This document shows, piece by piece, positions 44,310 to 55,690 of a stretch of DNA of 64,000 bases. The notes below the pieces were generated by a model that did not search any database, was not told where the DNA came from, and was given only the letters and a program-made list of their open reading frames with translations. Within the stretch, counting starts at the first letter, position 1. Every line of letters begins with the position of its first letter. The stretch comes from Datisca glomerata (taxonomy: Eukaryota; Streptophyta; Magnoliopsida; Cucurbitales; Datiscaceae): NCBI GenBank assembly GCA_003255025.1, contig QANY01007975.1, positions 434,001 through 498,000 of the forward strand, given 5' to 3'. The translations under genes were made by a program, and so were the position numbers.

Positions 44310-44700
44310 CGTGCAAGTCAACTAAATTATTTTTATGTCTAAGAATTTCATCATATATTTTGATTAACAACTCTGCTATCACTTCCACAATCTCCTATGA
44401 AGTTTAACCATTCGCCCCTTTGCCTCTCAATAGCTACCCTACCCTTGCAATTTATAGTCTCACAAAAGGTCTTACTAGGGTACCTCAAGAAAACCTAATA
44501 GGAACATATACGTCAATAACCAGCCACTTGGACGGAGAGTCAGATTAAATGGAAATAATTAAGCAAGTGAGCAAGTAGAAATAATAAATAACCAGCCACT
44601 TGGGCGGATTACAAGATTAATAATTAAGCAAGTAGTAAATACTCTACTAGGTTTGGCTCTGATACCAAAAGACAAGGTGTACGAACAAATGGTTGTTGTT
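44310..44700 (-). other. EPRV leader with primer site (copy G)
   Basis: Leader with two CCACTTGGACGGA / CCACTTGGGCGGA words (about 44523-44538 and 44597-44610) and an intact tRNA-iMet primer site at 44655-44667 (TGGTATCAGAGCC on the minus strand). Confidence 0.75.
44655..44667 (-). promoter_or_regulatory. tRNA-iMet primer binding site, copy G
   Basis: Minus strand TGGTATCAGAGCC, identical to that at 9016-9028. Confidence 0.85.
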
Positions 44701-45163
44701 TCCATACAACAATGACTTGGGATCCCACTTGGGATCCTCACCCGAAAATATTATGAGTTGAAACAAGGTTACCTTGAAAGATCTAATTAGTAGGATTGAT
44801 AAACTTGAGTTAAAACAAGATTACCTTGAGAGATCTACAATAAATACAATTTCACTCATGCTCATTTTGAGGAAAAACTTATTTTGAAAACTAAAGCTTT
44901 ATTTTTCTTCCTCCTCTTTAGTAAATATTTTATTGCTTCTTCCAACATTAATTAGTGAGCGGGAGCACTAATTAGTCATTAATTTTTTTAATCTGTGACA
45001 GTGACTGGTTATTTTTATGTTTAATTGTTTCTCGATATCTTTGATTTTCTACTATTAGAATCTGACGTATCAGTTTCTATTAGGGTTGTAGGGTTTTGGA
45101 CATAAAAGGTAGAACATGACAATGAGATTTGCTTTTCCTGATAATTTTTTTATTCAGGAGTCT
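44701..45163 (+). other. Scrambled EPRV leader and RT fragments
   Basis: 44701-44840 holds short direct repeats around ACAAGGTTACCTTGA and AAGATCTA. 44840-45070 is plus-strand leader (matching 5110-5243 then the reverse complement of 8800-8880), with the palindrome at 44947-44976. 45085-45163 is a minus-strand RT scrap matching 12150-12230. Three viral pieces of differing orientation lie within 460 bases. Confidence 0.65.
44947..44976 (+). repeat. Leader hairpin, fourth copy
   Basis: ATTAATTAGTG, GC-rich loop, CACTAATTAGT, on the plus strand. Confidence 0.75.
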
Positions 45164-45609
45164 AGTCATCACCTCTCATGTCAGACAAGTCTCTTTCAGG
45201 TTATCTTGATCTCAATGTCAGCTCAGGGGAGAAGGGCATTAAATGCCACCCTCAACTCTCCATGTCAGGGTAAAACCGCCATATCTCCTAGGTGTCTTTG
45301 ACATGCTTCCTTTGGCGACAGTATCGAAGCTTCCTCAACACGCATCCCTCCCTAAAGGCTATAGGTTTAAATACTCAATCTACAACACTGCAAGGTAAGA
45401 AACTCTCCTCTAAGGAAAACTCTGTCAAAATTACTCCAAGATATTGACTTAGGCAATGGTGGTCTTAAGCGAGAAACCCATTCCCCTTCATGTTTCTCTT
45501 CTTCCTGAGGGTTCTTTATCTGTGTTTTGTAAATTCCCAGGCTGAGAGAGTTTACTTGAAAGAAGGAGAATGTATAAACCTCGTCGGGTTTATCTTTTTG
45601 ATACAAACA
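45164..45609 (+). repeat. Element H 5' LTR (truncated)
   Basis: Shares with 54830-54990 the sequence around CATCGAAGCTTCCTC (ATCGAAGCTTCCTC in both), ACACGCATCC, TTTAAATA and CAAGGTAA. It ends just before the primer site. Its start is replaced by EPRV sequence at 45163. Confidence 0.75.
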
Positions 45610-45610
45610 G

Positions 45611-45630
45611 TTGGCATCGTCTGTGGGGAA
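45611..45630 (+). promoter_or_regulatory. Element H primer binding site
   Basis: TTGGCATCGTCTGTGGGGAA closely follows the TTGGCGCCGTCTGTGGGAA type of site usual in plant Tat-like gypsy elements. Confidence 0.75.
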
Positions 45631-46990
45631 TGACATCGAAGTCACCCCTACACGAAATACAAAAAGATGATCCTAGCCCAGCGACATCCTTAACTTTTCA
45701 CCTTCGAAGGGCGAGCCTAAAGTGATAAACCCGACGAGGTTAAAAAAAATAGAGTAACATATATGATTGCAAACCGCCTATAGAATAACCTCGGGGCGAG
45801 TCCGTGGAAGTTTTTTCTCCCATCAGAACAATCAGAGAAGACCGTCCAAATTGGGTCAATGCTCGCTCCCAAGCAGAAAGAGGAATTCACGAAGTTCCTT
45901 TAAGATAATAGAGACATCTTTGCATGGACCCATGGGGATATACTTGACATAGATTGACGTGTTATCGCCCACTATCTCAATGTGGACCTGATGTTTAAAT
46001 CAATCAGACAAAAAAGGAGTGTAAATGTAGAAAGAGACAAGGCCATCATTGTGGAAGTGGAGAAACTACTTTCCTCTGGATTTATCAGGGAAGTCCAATA
46101 TCCATAGTTCTTGGCCAACGTCTTGTTGGTCAATAAAGCAAATGGAAAATGGAGGGTCTGCATAGACTTCACAGATTTAAACAAGGCATGTCCCAAAGAT
46201 AGCTTCCCCCTCCCCCGCATAGACCAGCTAGTCGATGCCACGTCAGGACATGATCTTCTCAGTTTCATGAAAGCATACTCCGGGTACAACCAAATCTTGA
46301 TGCATTCACCCGACTAGGAGAAAACCTCCTTCATCACCAGTTAAGGGACTTATTGTTACACTGTGATGCCTTTCTGATTAAAAAATGCAGGGGCCATTTA
46401 CCAGAGGGTGGTAAATAAAGGGTTTGCCAAACAAAAATCAAGGAATATGGAGGTGTACGTGGATGATATTCTCTTCAAAAGCAAGTGGTTTTTAGACCAC
46501 GTCGCCGACCTCTCCGAGACATTTGACACCTTGAGGAAATATAGGATGAATCTGAAACCCTTAAAATGTGCTTTTGGCATTGGCTCGGAGAAATTTTTGG
46601 GTTTTATGGTCAACCTAAGAGGGATTGAAGCCAACCCTGATAAGATAAGGATGTTGCTGAAGATGGAACCCCCGAAAAGTATCAAGGAGGTTCAGTGTCT
46701 CACAGGGCGGGTCAATGTGCTCAATCGCTTGGCCTTGAAAAGCTACATGAGTTCCTTATCATTACTTTCCAAACCCGTGCCTGGAGAGGTACCGTCTTCA
46801 TATCTGGCGATCTCTGAAATGGCCATCAATTCCACCCTTGTCCGAATCAGGGATGAAGTCAAAAAGCCAATCTATTACATTAGCAAGGCGATGGTGGGGG
46901 CAGAGAAACGCTACCCAATCCTTGAAAAGATGGCCCTCCCCCTTGTCACCGTGGCGCGAAATCTTCGTCTGTACTTCCAGTCCCACTCTG
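45631..46990 (+). pseudogene. Element H reverse transcriptase (Ty3/gypsy)
   Basis: Pre-RT text D-I-F-A-W lies near 45915. RT includes L-V-N-K-A-N-G-K-W-R-V-C-I-D-F (46126-46170), L-N-K-A-C-P-K-D-S-F-P-L-P-R-I-D (46180-46230), Y-S-G-Y-N-Q-I (46276-46296), and the intact catalytic Y-V-D-D-I-L-F at about 46455-46475. Then follow F-L-G-F-M-V and K-I-x-M-L. Frame 46408-47031 is open for 207 codons through the connection into the first RNase H (K-P-I-Y-Y-I-S-K-A and E-K-R-Y-P-I-L-E-K). A stop near 46315 separates the two open pieces. Confidence 0.9.
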
Positions 46991-47451
46991 TTCAAATCCT
47001 CATGCATTCTCAGCTTAGGCAGGTCTTCTAGAAACCAGAGACCCCGAGACGCATGGCTAAGTGGGCCATTGAACTTAGTGAATTTGACCTTCAGTTCACC
47101 CCACGAATAACTGTCAAAGGATAAATAGTAACAGATTTCATCACAGACATGATGATAGGTCACGAAGACCTGCGAGCAGCCTTGGACCTATATGTTGATG
47201 GTTCCTCAAATGAGATGGGGAGCAGAGCGGGTATACTACTTTTAGCACCCGATCAATCTTGGAATTAGTACGCCCAACGCTTTGGGTTCAAACCCTCAAA
47301 TAATGAAGTGGAGTATGAGGTGTTGCTCGCGGGATTGAGGTTGGCATGGGCCTTGAATGTGAGAACATTGAAGATCTACAGTGACTCCCCACTTTTTATC
47401 AACCAGATCAACGGGGAGTATCAGGAAATGGGGACAATATAACCAGATATC
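46991..47451 (+). pseudogene. Element H second (archaeal-type) RNase H, 5' part
   Basis: After stops near 47030 and 47123 the frame reads L-Y-V-D-G-S-S-N (first Asp block, 47190-47215), G-S-R-A-G-I-L-L, then N-N-E-V-E-Y-E-V-L-L-A-G-L-R (Glu block, about 47300-47340) and K-I-Y-S-D-S (Asp, about 47370-47388), V-N-Q-like I-N-Q-I-N-G-E-Y. This additional RNase H is characteristic of Tat-lineage gypsy. It is interrupted at 47452 by an LTR and resumes at 49381. Confidence 0.85.
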
Positions 47452-49380
47452 TGCCTAAGCACGGATATACAAAGATATGACTTAAACCTCTTGTAGTTTA
47501 TCAAGCGTCATTGCAAACAATGAACTTGTTATCTCGCGAACAACAGACTGCGAGATCGACACCAAGATCTTCCAAGCTAATCCTCAAATACACTAGGACG
47601 TGTGTGGGCATGTAGAATAAATCAAAAACACTTTTCTGTCTTTAGATGTACTCTACACATGAAATCTAGAGATTTTGGAGAAGGACTGTTGTGAGACAAA
47701 ACTCTGAGAGAATTAGGAAAACCCATAGAGCTTTTTGATTAAGTTTTAATCACACAATCGTACACTGATTGTAGTTCTCGCTTTAAGCCCAATAGAAGAA
47801 TATCATTATATATCTTCTAGGTCAAGGCTAATAAAATATTTTAGGGATTTACACAAATTAATAAGGCATTACAGTGTGCCACTGCAATTGAGCAACGGTG
47901 CCTTACATCATTTATGACTCACGGCACCACTGTAGTGCCATGAGGCATTACAGTGTGCCACGTGTCAACTATAGTTCCACGTGACACTACAATAGTCCAT
48001 GTCAATCTCTTATTCAAAATCAGTGATTTACAACACTCTAATATGTCACGTGGCAATTTTTCAAAATTATTTATTTTAATCAGATAAATATCTAGATATC
48101 AATTAATTCAAAATTATCTTATCTAATCTTCCAATCAATTATCTTATCTGTTAATTAACAGATTAGATAAACCTAATCAAATCATTATCTCATAATGATC
48201 TAATATTATTTAATTTCATTAATCTAATATTCTATCTCACTTATCGATCAACACAAAATTTATCGATATAATTATTGAATTATAATTTCAGAGAATTACA
48301 TTAAATAATTTAATTAACTAAATAATACTTTCCCTAGAAATATAATTCATTTCGCAAGTTAGTCTTTTTCTCATGTCCTGAAATATTCACACCTAAGACT
48401 GTGTAGTATAAAGGTGACTCGGAAATCATGGACCCATAATTCTAAGCTCCAATAAACCAGATTATTAATTAAACACTTTAATCAAATAATCTTATTTATT
48501 AATTCCATTATTACTCTATATAAATATGATATAATCACTTCATGTAGTTACAGAGTATTATCGTGTAGTCTATTGATATAATCACTTCATGTAGTTGTGT
48601 CCTCCAATTGCTGGTTCGTAATTTAGAACTAATCAAAATTATCATTTTACCCTTCTAATTATCTCTTGATCCTTAAGTACCATTTGTGAATAGTCAGTTT
48701 ATAATCGTATTATCAATTTGAGCTCAATAACTATTCAGTTCTAGAATTAACTCTTAAAAAAACTAATATATGGTCCGTTAGGAAAGCTTCGATTTCAAAT
48801 CTTGTAAGATCATGTTTCCAACCATCCATCATTGAATCTCCAAAACAAAAGTCTCTAGCCTGTTTTATAAACTAACGTTAACGAGTGAATCAAAAGATCC
48901 AATAGAAATGCATAGGAGTTCATGACTACTCAGGATTCATATTGATCTACATATGACCATCAAATTGGTGTGTATTCAATCTTTATGATAAATGATAAAT
49001 TAATAAAGATATAAATCCACATTGGTCATGTCCTATATAATCTAATTATAAAATATACCTTCACTAAGATGTCTATCCACATCAATGATTTAGATTTAGA
49101 TCACATGCATTCATAATACTTATTGAACCGTACTAGCAATCATTCATTAAAGATTTCATGCTTTAATATGTTGCGGACTATTTTATTCTTTATCTATGAT
49201 CTTAATCCTCACGTAATTATACAATATCATATTCTCATTAACAAATATGAAATTTTTGGATATTTATATACAAATTATTCAACAATAATTCAAAAGAACA
49301 ATTATAAGAAAAAAATGTAATTTCATTAATTTCATATTTAAAATGTCTAAACACATGCTTTGAGGGCACTATGCCCAATA
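47452..49380 (-). mobile_element. Lone LTR related to copia element D
   Basis: Minus-strand sequence starting TATTGGGCATAGTGCCC at 49380, homologous for about 1.9 kb to the D LTRs, including the CACTGTAGTG-rich array at about 47870-48060. No internal region accompanies it, so it is a solo LTR left by recombination, inserted within the gypsy RNase H. Flanks GATATC (47446-47451) and GATGTG (49381-49386) resemble a decayed target duplication. It lacks the distal 150 or so bases of the D LTR end. Confidence 0.75.
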
Positions 49381-50640
49381 GATGTGTTCGCCAAGCTGGC
49401 CTCTGCCTACAACACTAAGATCAGCATGATGAATCCAATGGAGCTTCTTTCCTTTCTGAGCACCAACGGCGAGGAAGTGGTGGAAACTAGTAGGGTGGCG
49501 ACAACCCCATCGTGGATCACCCCCATATTCGAGAATTTATGAATGAAACTATACCCTAGATAGAAAGCCGCCTGCTCAGGTAAGCCAACTACATAATTAT
49601 TGATGAAACTCTATACAAAATGGCCTTTTCGTATCCCTTCCTGAGATGTATCACACCCAACGAAGCGTTGTATGTCATGGAGGAGGTCTGAGAGGGAGTT
49701 TATGGGAACCACAATGGTGCTCAAGAGCTACACCATAAGTTAAAAAGGCAGGGGTATTACTGACCAATGATGGTCTCGAACACCAAGAATTTTGTAAGAA
49801 GATGTGATAAATGCTTGAGGATCGCGAATATTCCACACCAACCACCAAAACCATTCACCTTCATCCTAATTTTGTGGATGTTCGCTCAGTAGGGGTGGAA
49901 TTAATTGGGCCCCTACCAATGGGGAAAGGCCAGAACAAGTTTGTCATTGTTTCCATTGACTATCATAGAGCACAAAATCATAAAATTTATATGAAAAAAC
50001 ATGATATTCAAGTTTGGTAACGCCAAAGGGTATATAGTTTGATAATGCCAAATTCAAGTTGATGTGCGAACATCTCGGAATCAGGCACCTCAACTCTTCA
50101 CCAGCCCACCCACATTCCAATGGGCAGGTAGAGGCAGTGAACAAAACTATAAAGCATTACCTCAAGACCAAATTGGAAGGAAGAAAGGATTGTGGGTCAA
50201 TGAGCTCTGGTTTACAAGACCACGAGCAAAATGCCAAAAAGGACAACCCCATTTAGGCTAGGCTTCGGTACATAGGTCGTTATATAAGTGGAAACTCACA
50301 TACCTTCTCACCGAGTCCAACATGATGACCCAAAGTAGAACTTAATCGAGTTGAGGCATAACTTGGATGATTAGGAAGAACTACAAGATCAGGCCAATCT
50401 ATGAAATGAGGCTCATTAACTCATTGTTGCATGATACTACAACTTTAGGATGAAGGTCCATCGATTTCTGGTAGGCGAATTAGTCCTACGAAAAAGGAAG
50501 GACATGGAAAGAGGAGCCCTCAAACATAATTGGAAAGGAACATATTTGGTAATAGAGGTAGTATGCCCCGACACTTACTGACTATAGGAAATGGACAGAT
50601 GGGCATTGGCAGACCCTTGGAATGTGGAGCATCTGAAGGT
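49381..50640 (+). pseudogene. Element H RNase H tail and integrase
   Basis: The open frame 49360-49542 reads V-F-A-K-L-A-S-A-Y, the usual end of the second RNase H. Integrase follows: an H-H-C-C zinc finger with Y-G-N-H-N-G-A-Q-E-L-H-H-K-L-K-R-Q-G-Y-Y (49700-49760) and C-D-K-C (49808-49820), the core with N-A-K-F then H-L-G-I-R-H-L-N-S-S-P-A-H-P-H-S-N-G-Q-V-E-A (50071-50130, containing the catalytic Glu), and A-R-L-R-Y-like text near 50260. The first core Asp region lies near 49900-49970. Stops throughout. Confidence 0.85.
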
Positions 50641-50734
50641 TTACTACCAATAAAGGAAAAAATGAAGAAACGGAAAAGGGGAGGATTGTATCTAGACCGA
50701 GCGTAAAATAAAAGGCTATTTTCTCCCAAAATAA

Positions 50735-51050
50735 AAGAGCTATTGTCAGAGCAGAAATGCCAGGCTAGACTCCTCAAGGAAAAGTGATGTCTGGTGGAGC
50801 GCTCTAGCTCGTTCAACTGGAAATTAAGCTCTAGTTAAAGCAGAAATGCATGGCTAGACTGCTCAAAGAAAAAGTGATGTGTGGTGGAGCGCTCTAGATT
50901 GCCAGATGGGAAAATGAGCTTTAGTAAGAGTAAAAATGCCTGGTTAGGCTCCTCAAGGAAAAAGTGATGTCTGGTGGAGTGCTCTAGCTCGCCAAACAGG
51001 AAAATGAACTCTAGTCAAAGTAGAAATGTCTAACTAGACTCCTCAAAGAA
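50735..51050 (+). repeat. 90-bp tandem repeat in gypsy 3' region
   Basis: Unit starts can be followed by the word GCAGAAATGC (or GTAAAAATGC, GTAGAAATGT) at 50751, 50840, 50930 and 51020, so the period is 89-90 bp with about 3.5 copies. Each unit contains a CTCCTCAAGGAAAAAGTGATG-like and a GGTGGAGCGCTCTAG-like segment. Confidence 0.85.
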
Positions 51051-51640
51051 AAAGGAAAGGCTCTAACTAAGTAGAGGATGACTGCCTAGATGCCTAAGGT
51101 AAATGGGCTCTTAACTGAGCATGAATGCTCGATTTAGCGTTAAAGGAAAAAAGAAATTACACCTACTCTCTTGCTTGCCAAACGAGGAAAGAATTTTGAC
51201 CGGAACAGAATTACCCGGGTAAACGCCCAACAAAGAAGTTTGAAACAGGCCCGCTAGAATAGTCCTCCCACATGGGGGGAACACAAATAACTCCCCGAGA
51301 TTACGACGAAGTTGTTCGACCCAACCTCATTCAAAGAGGGCAACCCACTAGGAAAGAAGATTATAAAGGCAATTCGCCATCGAGGTTGACAGGAATAATC
51401 ACTTAAAACATTCATGAAATAGGAATGAGGAGTGGAGAAATTTAGAGTTCGGAATAGAAAAGCTTCAAGAATCTAAAGTCTAATTAAAAGCTCGAGGTCA
51501 ACGATTAAATTAGAAAGAGGATTATAATATGAGTAAGTAAGAAGACAAGGCCATCGATGGGATCATGTCCTAATTTAAAAGAAAAAGAAATATTATAGCC
51601 AAAAGGAAAAATTACAAAAAATGATGAAAAATAAAATCTC
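51051..51640 (+). other. Gypsy 3' non-coding region
   Basis: Continuation of the Tat-like 3' region after the tandem repeat. It is purine-rich, with decaying versions of the repeat words near 51060-51160. No sense gene is seen. Confidence 0.55.
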
Positions 51641-54009
51641 CAGAAGCACCGACATGAATCTTAAGCGAGCTCTGACGACGGGGTCTGCCTCCTCTTTTGA
51701 CCTAAAGGTAAAGTGGGGCAGCAGAAGAAGGTTGGAAATCCTTCATGTCTTCTGGATTAGGACACAAACAAGGAAAAGGTTTTAGAGGGCAGCTGAGGAA
51801 GCTCAAGTTCAACTCAGGATGAGCCTCGACAATCTCATCTCAGTAGCTGTTGTAGCCCAGGGAGAATTCCAAGAGTAGGGCAGCCTTCAATTTATGAGAA
51901 TCTGTGAAGCCCTCCGATCCATTGCCTTTAATTTGGAATTCCTAAACTGTCGGTCGACTCTCTCCTGCAAAGCAGCCTTTGCCAAGGCCAGTTGCCAAGC
52001 AATCTCCCTCTTCTGACTTTCAGCCTGAGCGAGCTTCTACTCCTGAAGATGGGACTTCTCTAAAAGGAAACTTTCCTTTTTATGAAGACTCGTGATAATC
52101 TTATCACGATTAGATTGTCGAGACTCCAAATCCCTACAAACTCCCTAGGCCCGAGCAAACTCTTCCTCGAGACTCGTCAACCTCCCCACCATAATACAGA
52201 GCTTCTGGATCTACCCCATCAGCTTCTCACTGGCCTGACAAAGGGAATCACATCTCTGAGCCCTGACAGTGATCTTGGCCTCGTACTTCAAAGTGGCCCC
52301 AACTGCCGTCTCACCGCAGATCTACAACGGCAAAAAAGTGCAGCATCGCAGCGTTATAGGCAAGAACCTGTAAACAATGACGAGTAGGCAAGGAAATGAT
52401 AGAAAAACATAAAAGGTACATGAAAAGATGATGCTTACATTTGAGGTATGCTCCCTAAAGGCATCAGCAAACTCTGCCTCTGGTAGCTCGAGAAGATCAA
52501 CCCCTTCTAAGGATTCACATGTGCAGACCATCATTCCAGGAAGCTCTTCACATCTCCCTAAGCTCGGTCCTTAGGATTAGGATTCTCTCCTCCATGACCA
52601 AAGTCATTAGAGCCTTACATTTCTGACCATGAAGGCTAGGCCAATCAGAACACAAAGGAACGACCCCAAGGAGTTGAGGTGGAGACCCCTCCATCTTAGA
52701 AATTGTTGCCTCAAACCGAGCCAAAGTTGATTGAAAGGATTGGGAGGACCCCTTAAGAGCCACATGGTCAAGATTATCCCATGATGGACCCTACTCGGAG
52801 GACGAATGAGGCCTTTTGGGGAGGATACCATGATCTTCAGAGAAGAAGCATGTATAGAATGAGGTGGGAAGATGAAGGTAGCGGTAGCACCCCCCAACAT
52901 TCCCTATGGATGGGTAGGGGAAGTGGTGTGGGAAGGACCCTCCCATCTTTTGACTTCCCCAACTTACCGAATGACCTCCATCCTTTGTGTTTTAACGCCA
53001 TCGAGTTCCGCCCAACTTTTATTTAGAGGAGTGCCCCATGCCATTTCTACAAGAAATTAAACAACAACAATAAGGCCACGCATAAAAAGAATGGGCCAGG
53101 CAATAAGATATGTAGATGGATTCATATACGGTTTGAGGAAGGGGTTTTAGAATTACGAGAGCCAAGGTTCTCAGAGCTCGAACCCGCTAAACATGCGTCA
53201 TCAAGGACCTCACCTGCAAAACCCGTAAGAGGATCTAGATACAATCCATTCCAGAATAAAGGACATAAGAGAGGTATAGAAACTAAAGTGGTGCTGGCCT
53301 GTCGAGATCCATGCTAGATTAAAGATTCGGGACTTAGAATGGGTGCAAATTTTTTTCAGTTTCTGCCTCCCCACTGTACAAAAAAGGGTGGAAGAAGAGG
53401 TTAACTTTGAGGTTAGGTGCAAACATGATTTCTCTAAGTCTGACTCCCAGCACCCGAAGATCACAAACTAACAATCTTTCCACTCATTACTTCACATGGG
53501 GACACTGTGCATAAGTCATTTTACCCCTTGGTAGCCTAGTCCCTAGAATGAGCCTCCTCACCTGACTTCTTAGTAGGAGTTTTCATTTGGAACAAAAATT
53601 TGAATTCCTCCAACATGAAGTCCTTGCCATAGTGTAATTTCCACAAGATCCAGTACCCCCACAAGGACCCTCTAAAAGTTAGGTTGGAGTTGGGCTAGAG
53701 TTATCCCCATTGTGGAAAACCCTCTCTTAAAGAAAGGATACAGGGGAGGTGTACCCCACCTTCCAAAGCCCCCAGGTATAGCTCGATGCCTCCAAGTCAT
53801 CGGGCGCTGATTCTCTCACCTGCCTCTAACAACCGCAGGTGGATGTAATTCAGGAGATGGTACTTCTTCTAGATGCAGACTAGATCCTTTTCGGTTAAAG
53901 AGGATGGATAGTCATCAGCTACCCAACAGCTGGGACTCCCTCCTAGACTCGTACAATGATCAGGGTCAACAAGGAAATCGGTGACCTCGATCGATGAACT
54001 TGAATCCAT
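51641..54009 (-). pseudogene. Antisense ORF of gypsy element (plant gypsy-type transposon protein)
   Basis: The minus-strand start at 54009 reads M-D-S-S-S-S-I-E-V-T-D-F. It continues D-D-Y-P-S-S-L-T-E-K-D-L (about 53890-53930), Y-I-H-L-R-L-L-E-A-G-E-R and L-Y-L-G-A-L-E near 53790, typical of the family annotated in plants as 'putative gypsy-type transposon'. The C-terminal third (about 52330-51870) is a coiled coil with S-N-R-D-K-I-I-T-S-L-H-K-K-E and L-A-Q-A-E-S-Q-K-R-E-I-A. Antisense ORFs are known in Tat-lineage elements; their role is unknown. Stops and frameshifts interrupt it. Confidence 0.65.
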
Positions 54010-54540
54010 GAGACTGGCGAAACTCTTTGAATCCCCCAAGTAGAGTAATGTAAAGAAAAGAGAGGAAAAATTTGAAAAGGGAAGCTGTTAGGGGCTCAGC
54101 TCTCTTAGATGGGTAGAAAGTCAGAAACACGAGGAAAACCACTCATTTATAGACCTTAGAATAAGCAACAATCAGGAACATTAAAGGAATCCAATGGGTC
54201 AGGAAGCCACCAATCTGTGAACCGAGAAACTTAAGGAATCAAACGACGCCCATACACTTGTCGATATGACAAGTGACGCTTCAGTAGCCAGAATCACATG
54301 GTCCTCGCCCCACTCTCACACACCATCATTACTACTACTCTCGAGAGGTGGAAAATTTCAAATTTCAATAAACATAGGGGCCCACACGCGCTGAATTTCA
54401 TCTCAAAATGGATTTAGGCTGCCAAAACTCGGTCATCAAGGACATTCCAATGGGACAGAGTCACGCCCATATAAGTTAATTAAGCAACTAAGGCTCCATG
54501 CAATTTGGCACATGCCCAGGAATGGGCACGAAATTCTTCA
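54010..54540 (+). other. Gypsy 3' region between antisense ORF and LTR
   Basis: No ORF or repeat of note. It would include the upstream region of the antisense ORF. A purine-rich AATAAAAGGAGGG word near 54607 or the AGGGGAACC near 54577 may be the polypurine tract, but I cannot decide. Confidence 0.4.
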
Positions 54541-54990
54541 GACCCGAGTATATAAGATCCGCAAAGAGTCCTAGACTAGGGGAACCCGTTTGCTTCCTAG
54601 AAACCAATAAAAGGAGGGCACGTATCCTGATGATACCGCGATGAGCATTATAGGAACCTCACAAAGTTTTAGTCATACGCTAGGCGTCTTACCCGACCTT
54701 GCCTCACCAACCCACGATGAGGAAAGGTCAACCTAGACAAAGATCGTAAGGAATAAATGAGTATGCGTTGAGGACTTAGATGTTGAACGACAACTCAACG
54801 TTAGCACCATCATTGTACACCTAAAGTAGGGAGACAGACCCGCCATATTTCTAAGGTGTCTTCGAAATGATTTCTTGGGCAACAATATCGAAGCTTCCTC
54901 GACACGCATCCGGCTCCATGTTTAAATATTCCATCTATAATATTGCAAGGTAAACAACTCTCACCTAAGGAATACTCTACCAAAATTAGT
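54541..54990 (+). repeat. Element H 3' LTR (approximate, truncated)
   Basis: The region shares with the 5' LTR the block from about 54835 to 54985. The LTR start is uncertain. It is cut off at about 54990 by a TA-rich microsatellite leading into EPRV family 2. Confidence 0.5.
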
Positions 54991-55055
54991 TTAGGATATA
55001 TACATATACATATACATAGATATCTATATCTATATATATATAATCATAATATAAC
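54990..55055. repeat. TA/CATATA microsatellite at left edge of EPRV family 2
   Basis: About 60 bases of TATACATATACATATACATAG and related dinucleotide runs, ending in ATAATCATAATATAACC, a word also found near the viral primer site at 58358-58375 and at 62415-62430. Confidence 0.75.
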
Positions 55056-55161
55056 CATATTCTTCTGGGTCATATTATGATTAAAAGGAAAGCAAAGCTA
55101 AGCATATTGTTCTGGGTTTCTGTTAGAACATTGATACTAGGTTGTCCTAGATCAAAGCCAT

Positions 55162-55690
55162 TCATCTCAATAATGGCTTTCCAATAACTAACTTCAGATA
55201 ACATGTTGCAATTCTTACTAGAACAAGCTCCAGTCTAATCAGAAGATGAATTGAATCGGATGAATAGATTTTAGCTAAATCATTTTCTGAACTTGAGTTT
55301 GAAGAGGAGTTATCTTTGCTAAAGATACAGTTAAGCATTTGTTGTTGGGTTTCCTCATCTAAGGATAACTCATGGAGTTTCTGCTTGAGCTTGCACTTGT
55401 TAACATAGTGCCCTTTGGTGCCACATCTGAAGCACTTAAATTCTGATTTATCCTTCTTAAGAATGGATTTTCTTTTATTGAATTTCCTTTTATGAACTTC
55501 TTGGAAGTTATGATTGGGAGCTTTTCTGGAATGGAACCTTTTATATTTCTTAGGTTTAGGATTAGGATTTTTGGAAGTTGAGGGATACTGGATTTTAGTG
55601 TCATAGGAGAATTGATCACAAAATTCACCTAACTCTTTACGGTTGGACAAGTTTTGATTTTTCATCATTTACTAGAGTTTCAGATCATTG
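55162..55690 (-). pseudogene. EPRV family 2 coat protein C-terminal part with intact CCHC zinc knuckle
   Basis: The open frame of 168 codons (55162-55668) has an N-terminal basic region (P-K-K-Y-K-R-F-H-S-R-K-A), then C-F-R-C-G-T-K-G-H-Y-V-N-K-C at 55394-55436, an intact C-x2-C-x4-H-x4-C knuckle, then L-S-L-D-E-E-T-Q-Q-Q-M-L and a Ser/Asn/Asp-rich acidic tail. In caulimovirids the knuckle binds nucleic acid for packaging. Two TAA/TAG codons near 55670 separate it from the core. Confidence 0.8.

Larger units (their letters stand above)
38336..44700 (-). mobile_element. EPRV family 1, copy F/G (carries foreign AlkB-like segment)
   Basis: Minus-strand reading from 44700: primer site, leader, movement protein, linker, coat core, protease start fused to RT, a foreign segment (40905-41495), ORF3, promoter, hairpin, and a short deleted remnant of movement protein and linker at 38336-38600. 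Deletions have removed the zinc knuckle, most of RT and all of RNase H. More than one unit is represented because leader and linker occur at both ends. Confidence 0.8.
45164..54990 (+). mobile_element. Ty3/gypsy element H, Tat-like, gag-deleted
   Basis: Plus-strand element: truncated 5' LTR, primer site at 45611, RT, first RNase H, second RNase H, interruption by a lone LTR (47452-49380), integrase, 3' region with 90-bp tandem repeats and an antisense ORF, and a truncated 3' LTR. The dual RNase H and antisense ORF are traits of the Tat/Ogre lineage. The gag and protease that should lie between primer site and RT are missing (only about 0.25-0.5 kb remains). Without the lone LTR it is about 7.9 kb. 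Confidence 0.85.

Noticed and set aside
50735..51050. CRISPR-like array
   Set aside because: Units are contiguous 90-bp tandem copies without spacers, and the setting is a plant retrotransposon.
52781..53060. Plus-strand frames in the gypsy 3' region
   Set aside because: The minus strand carries the recognisable antisense family; the plus frames have no motif.
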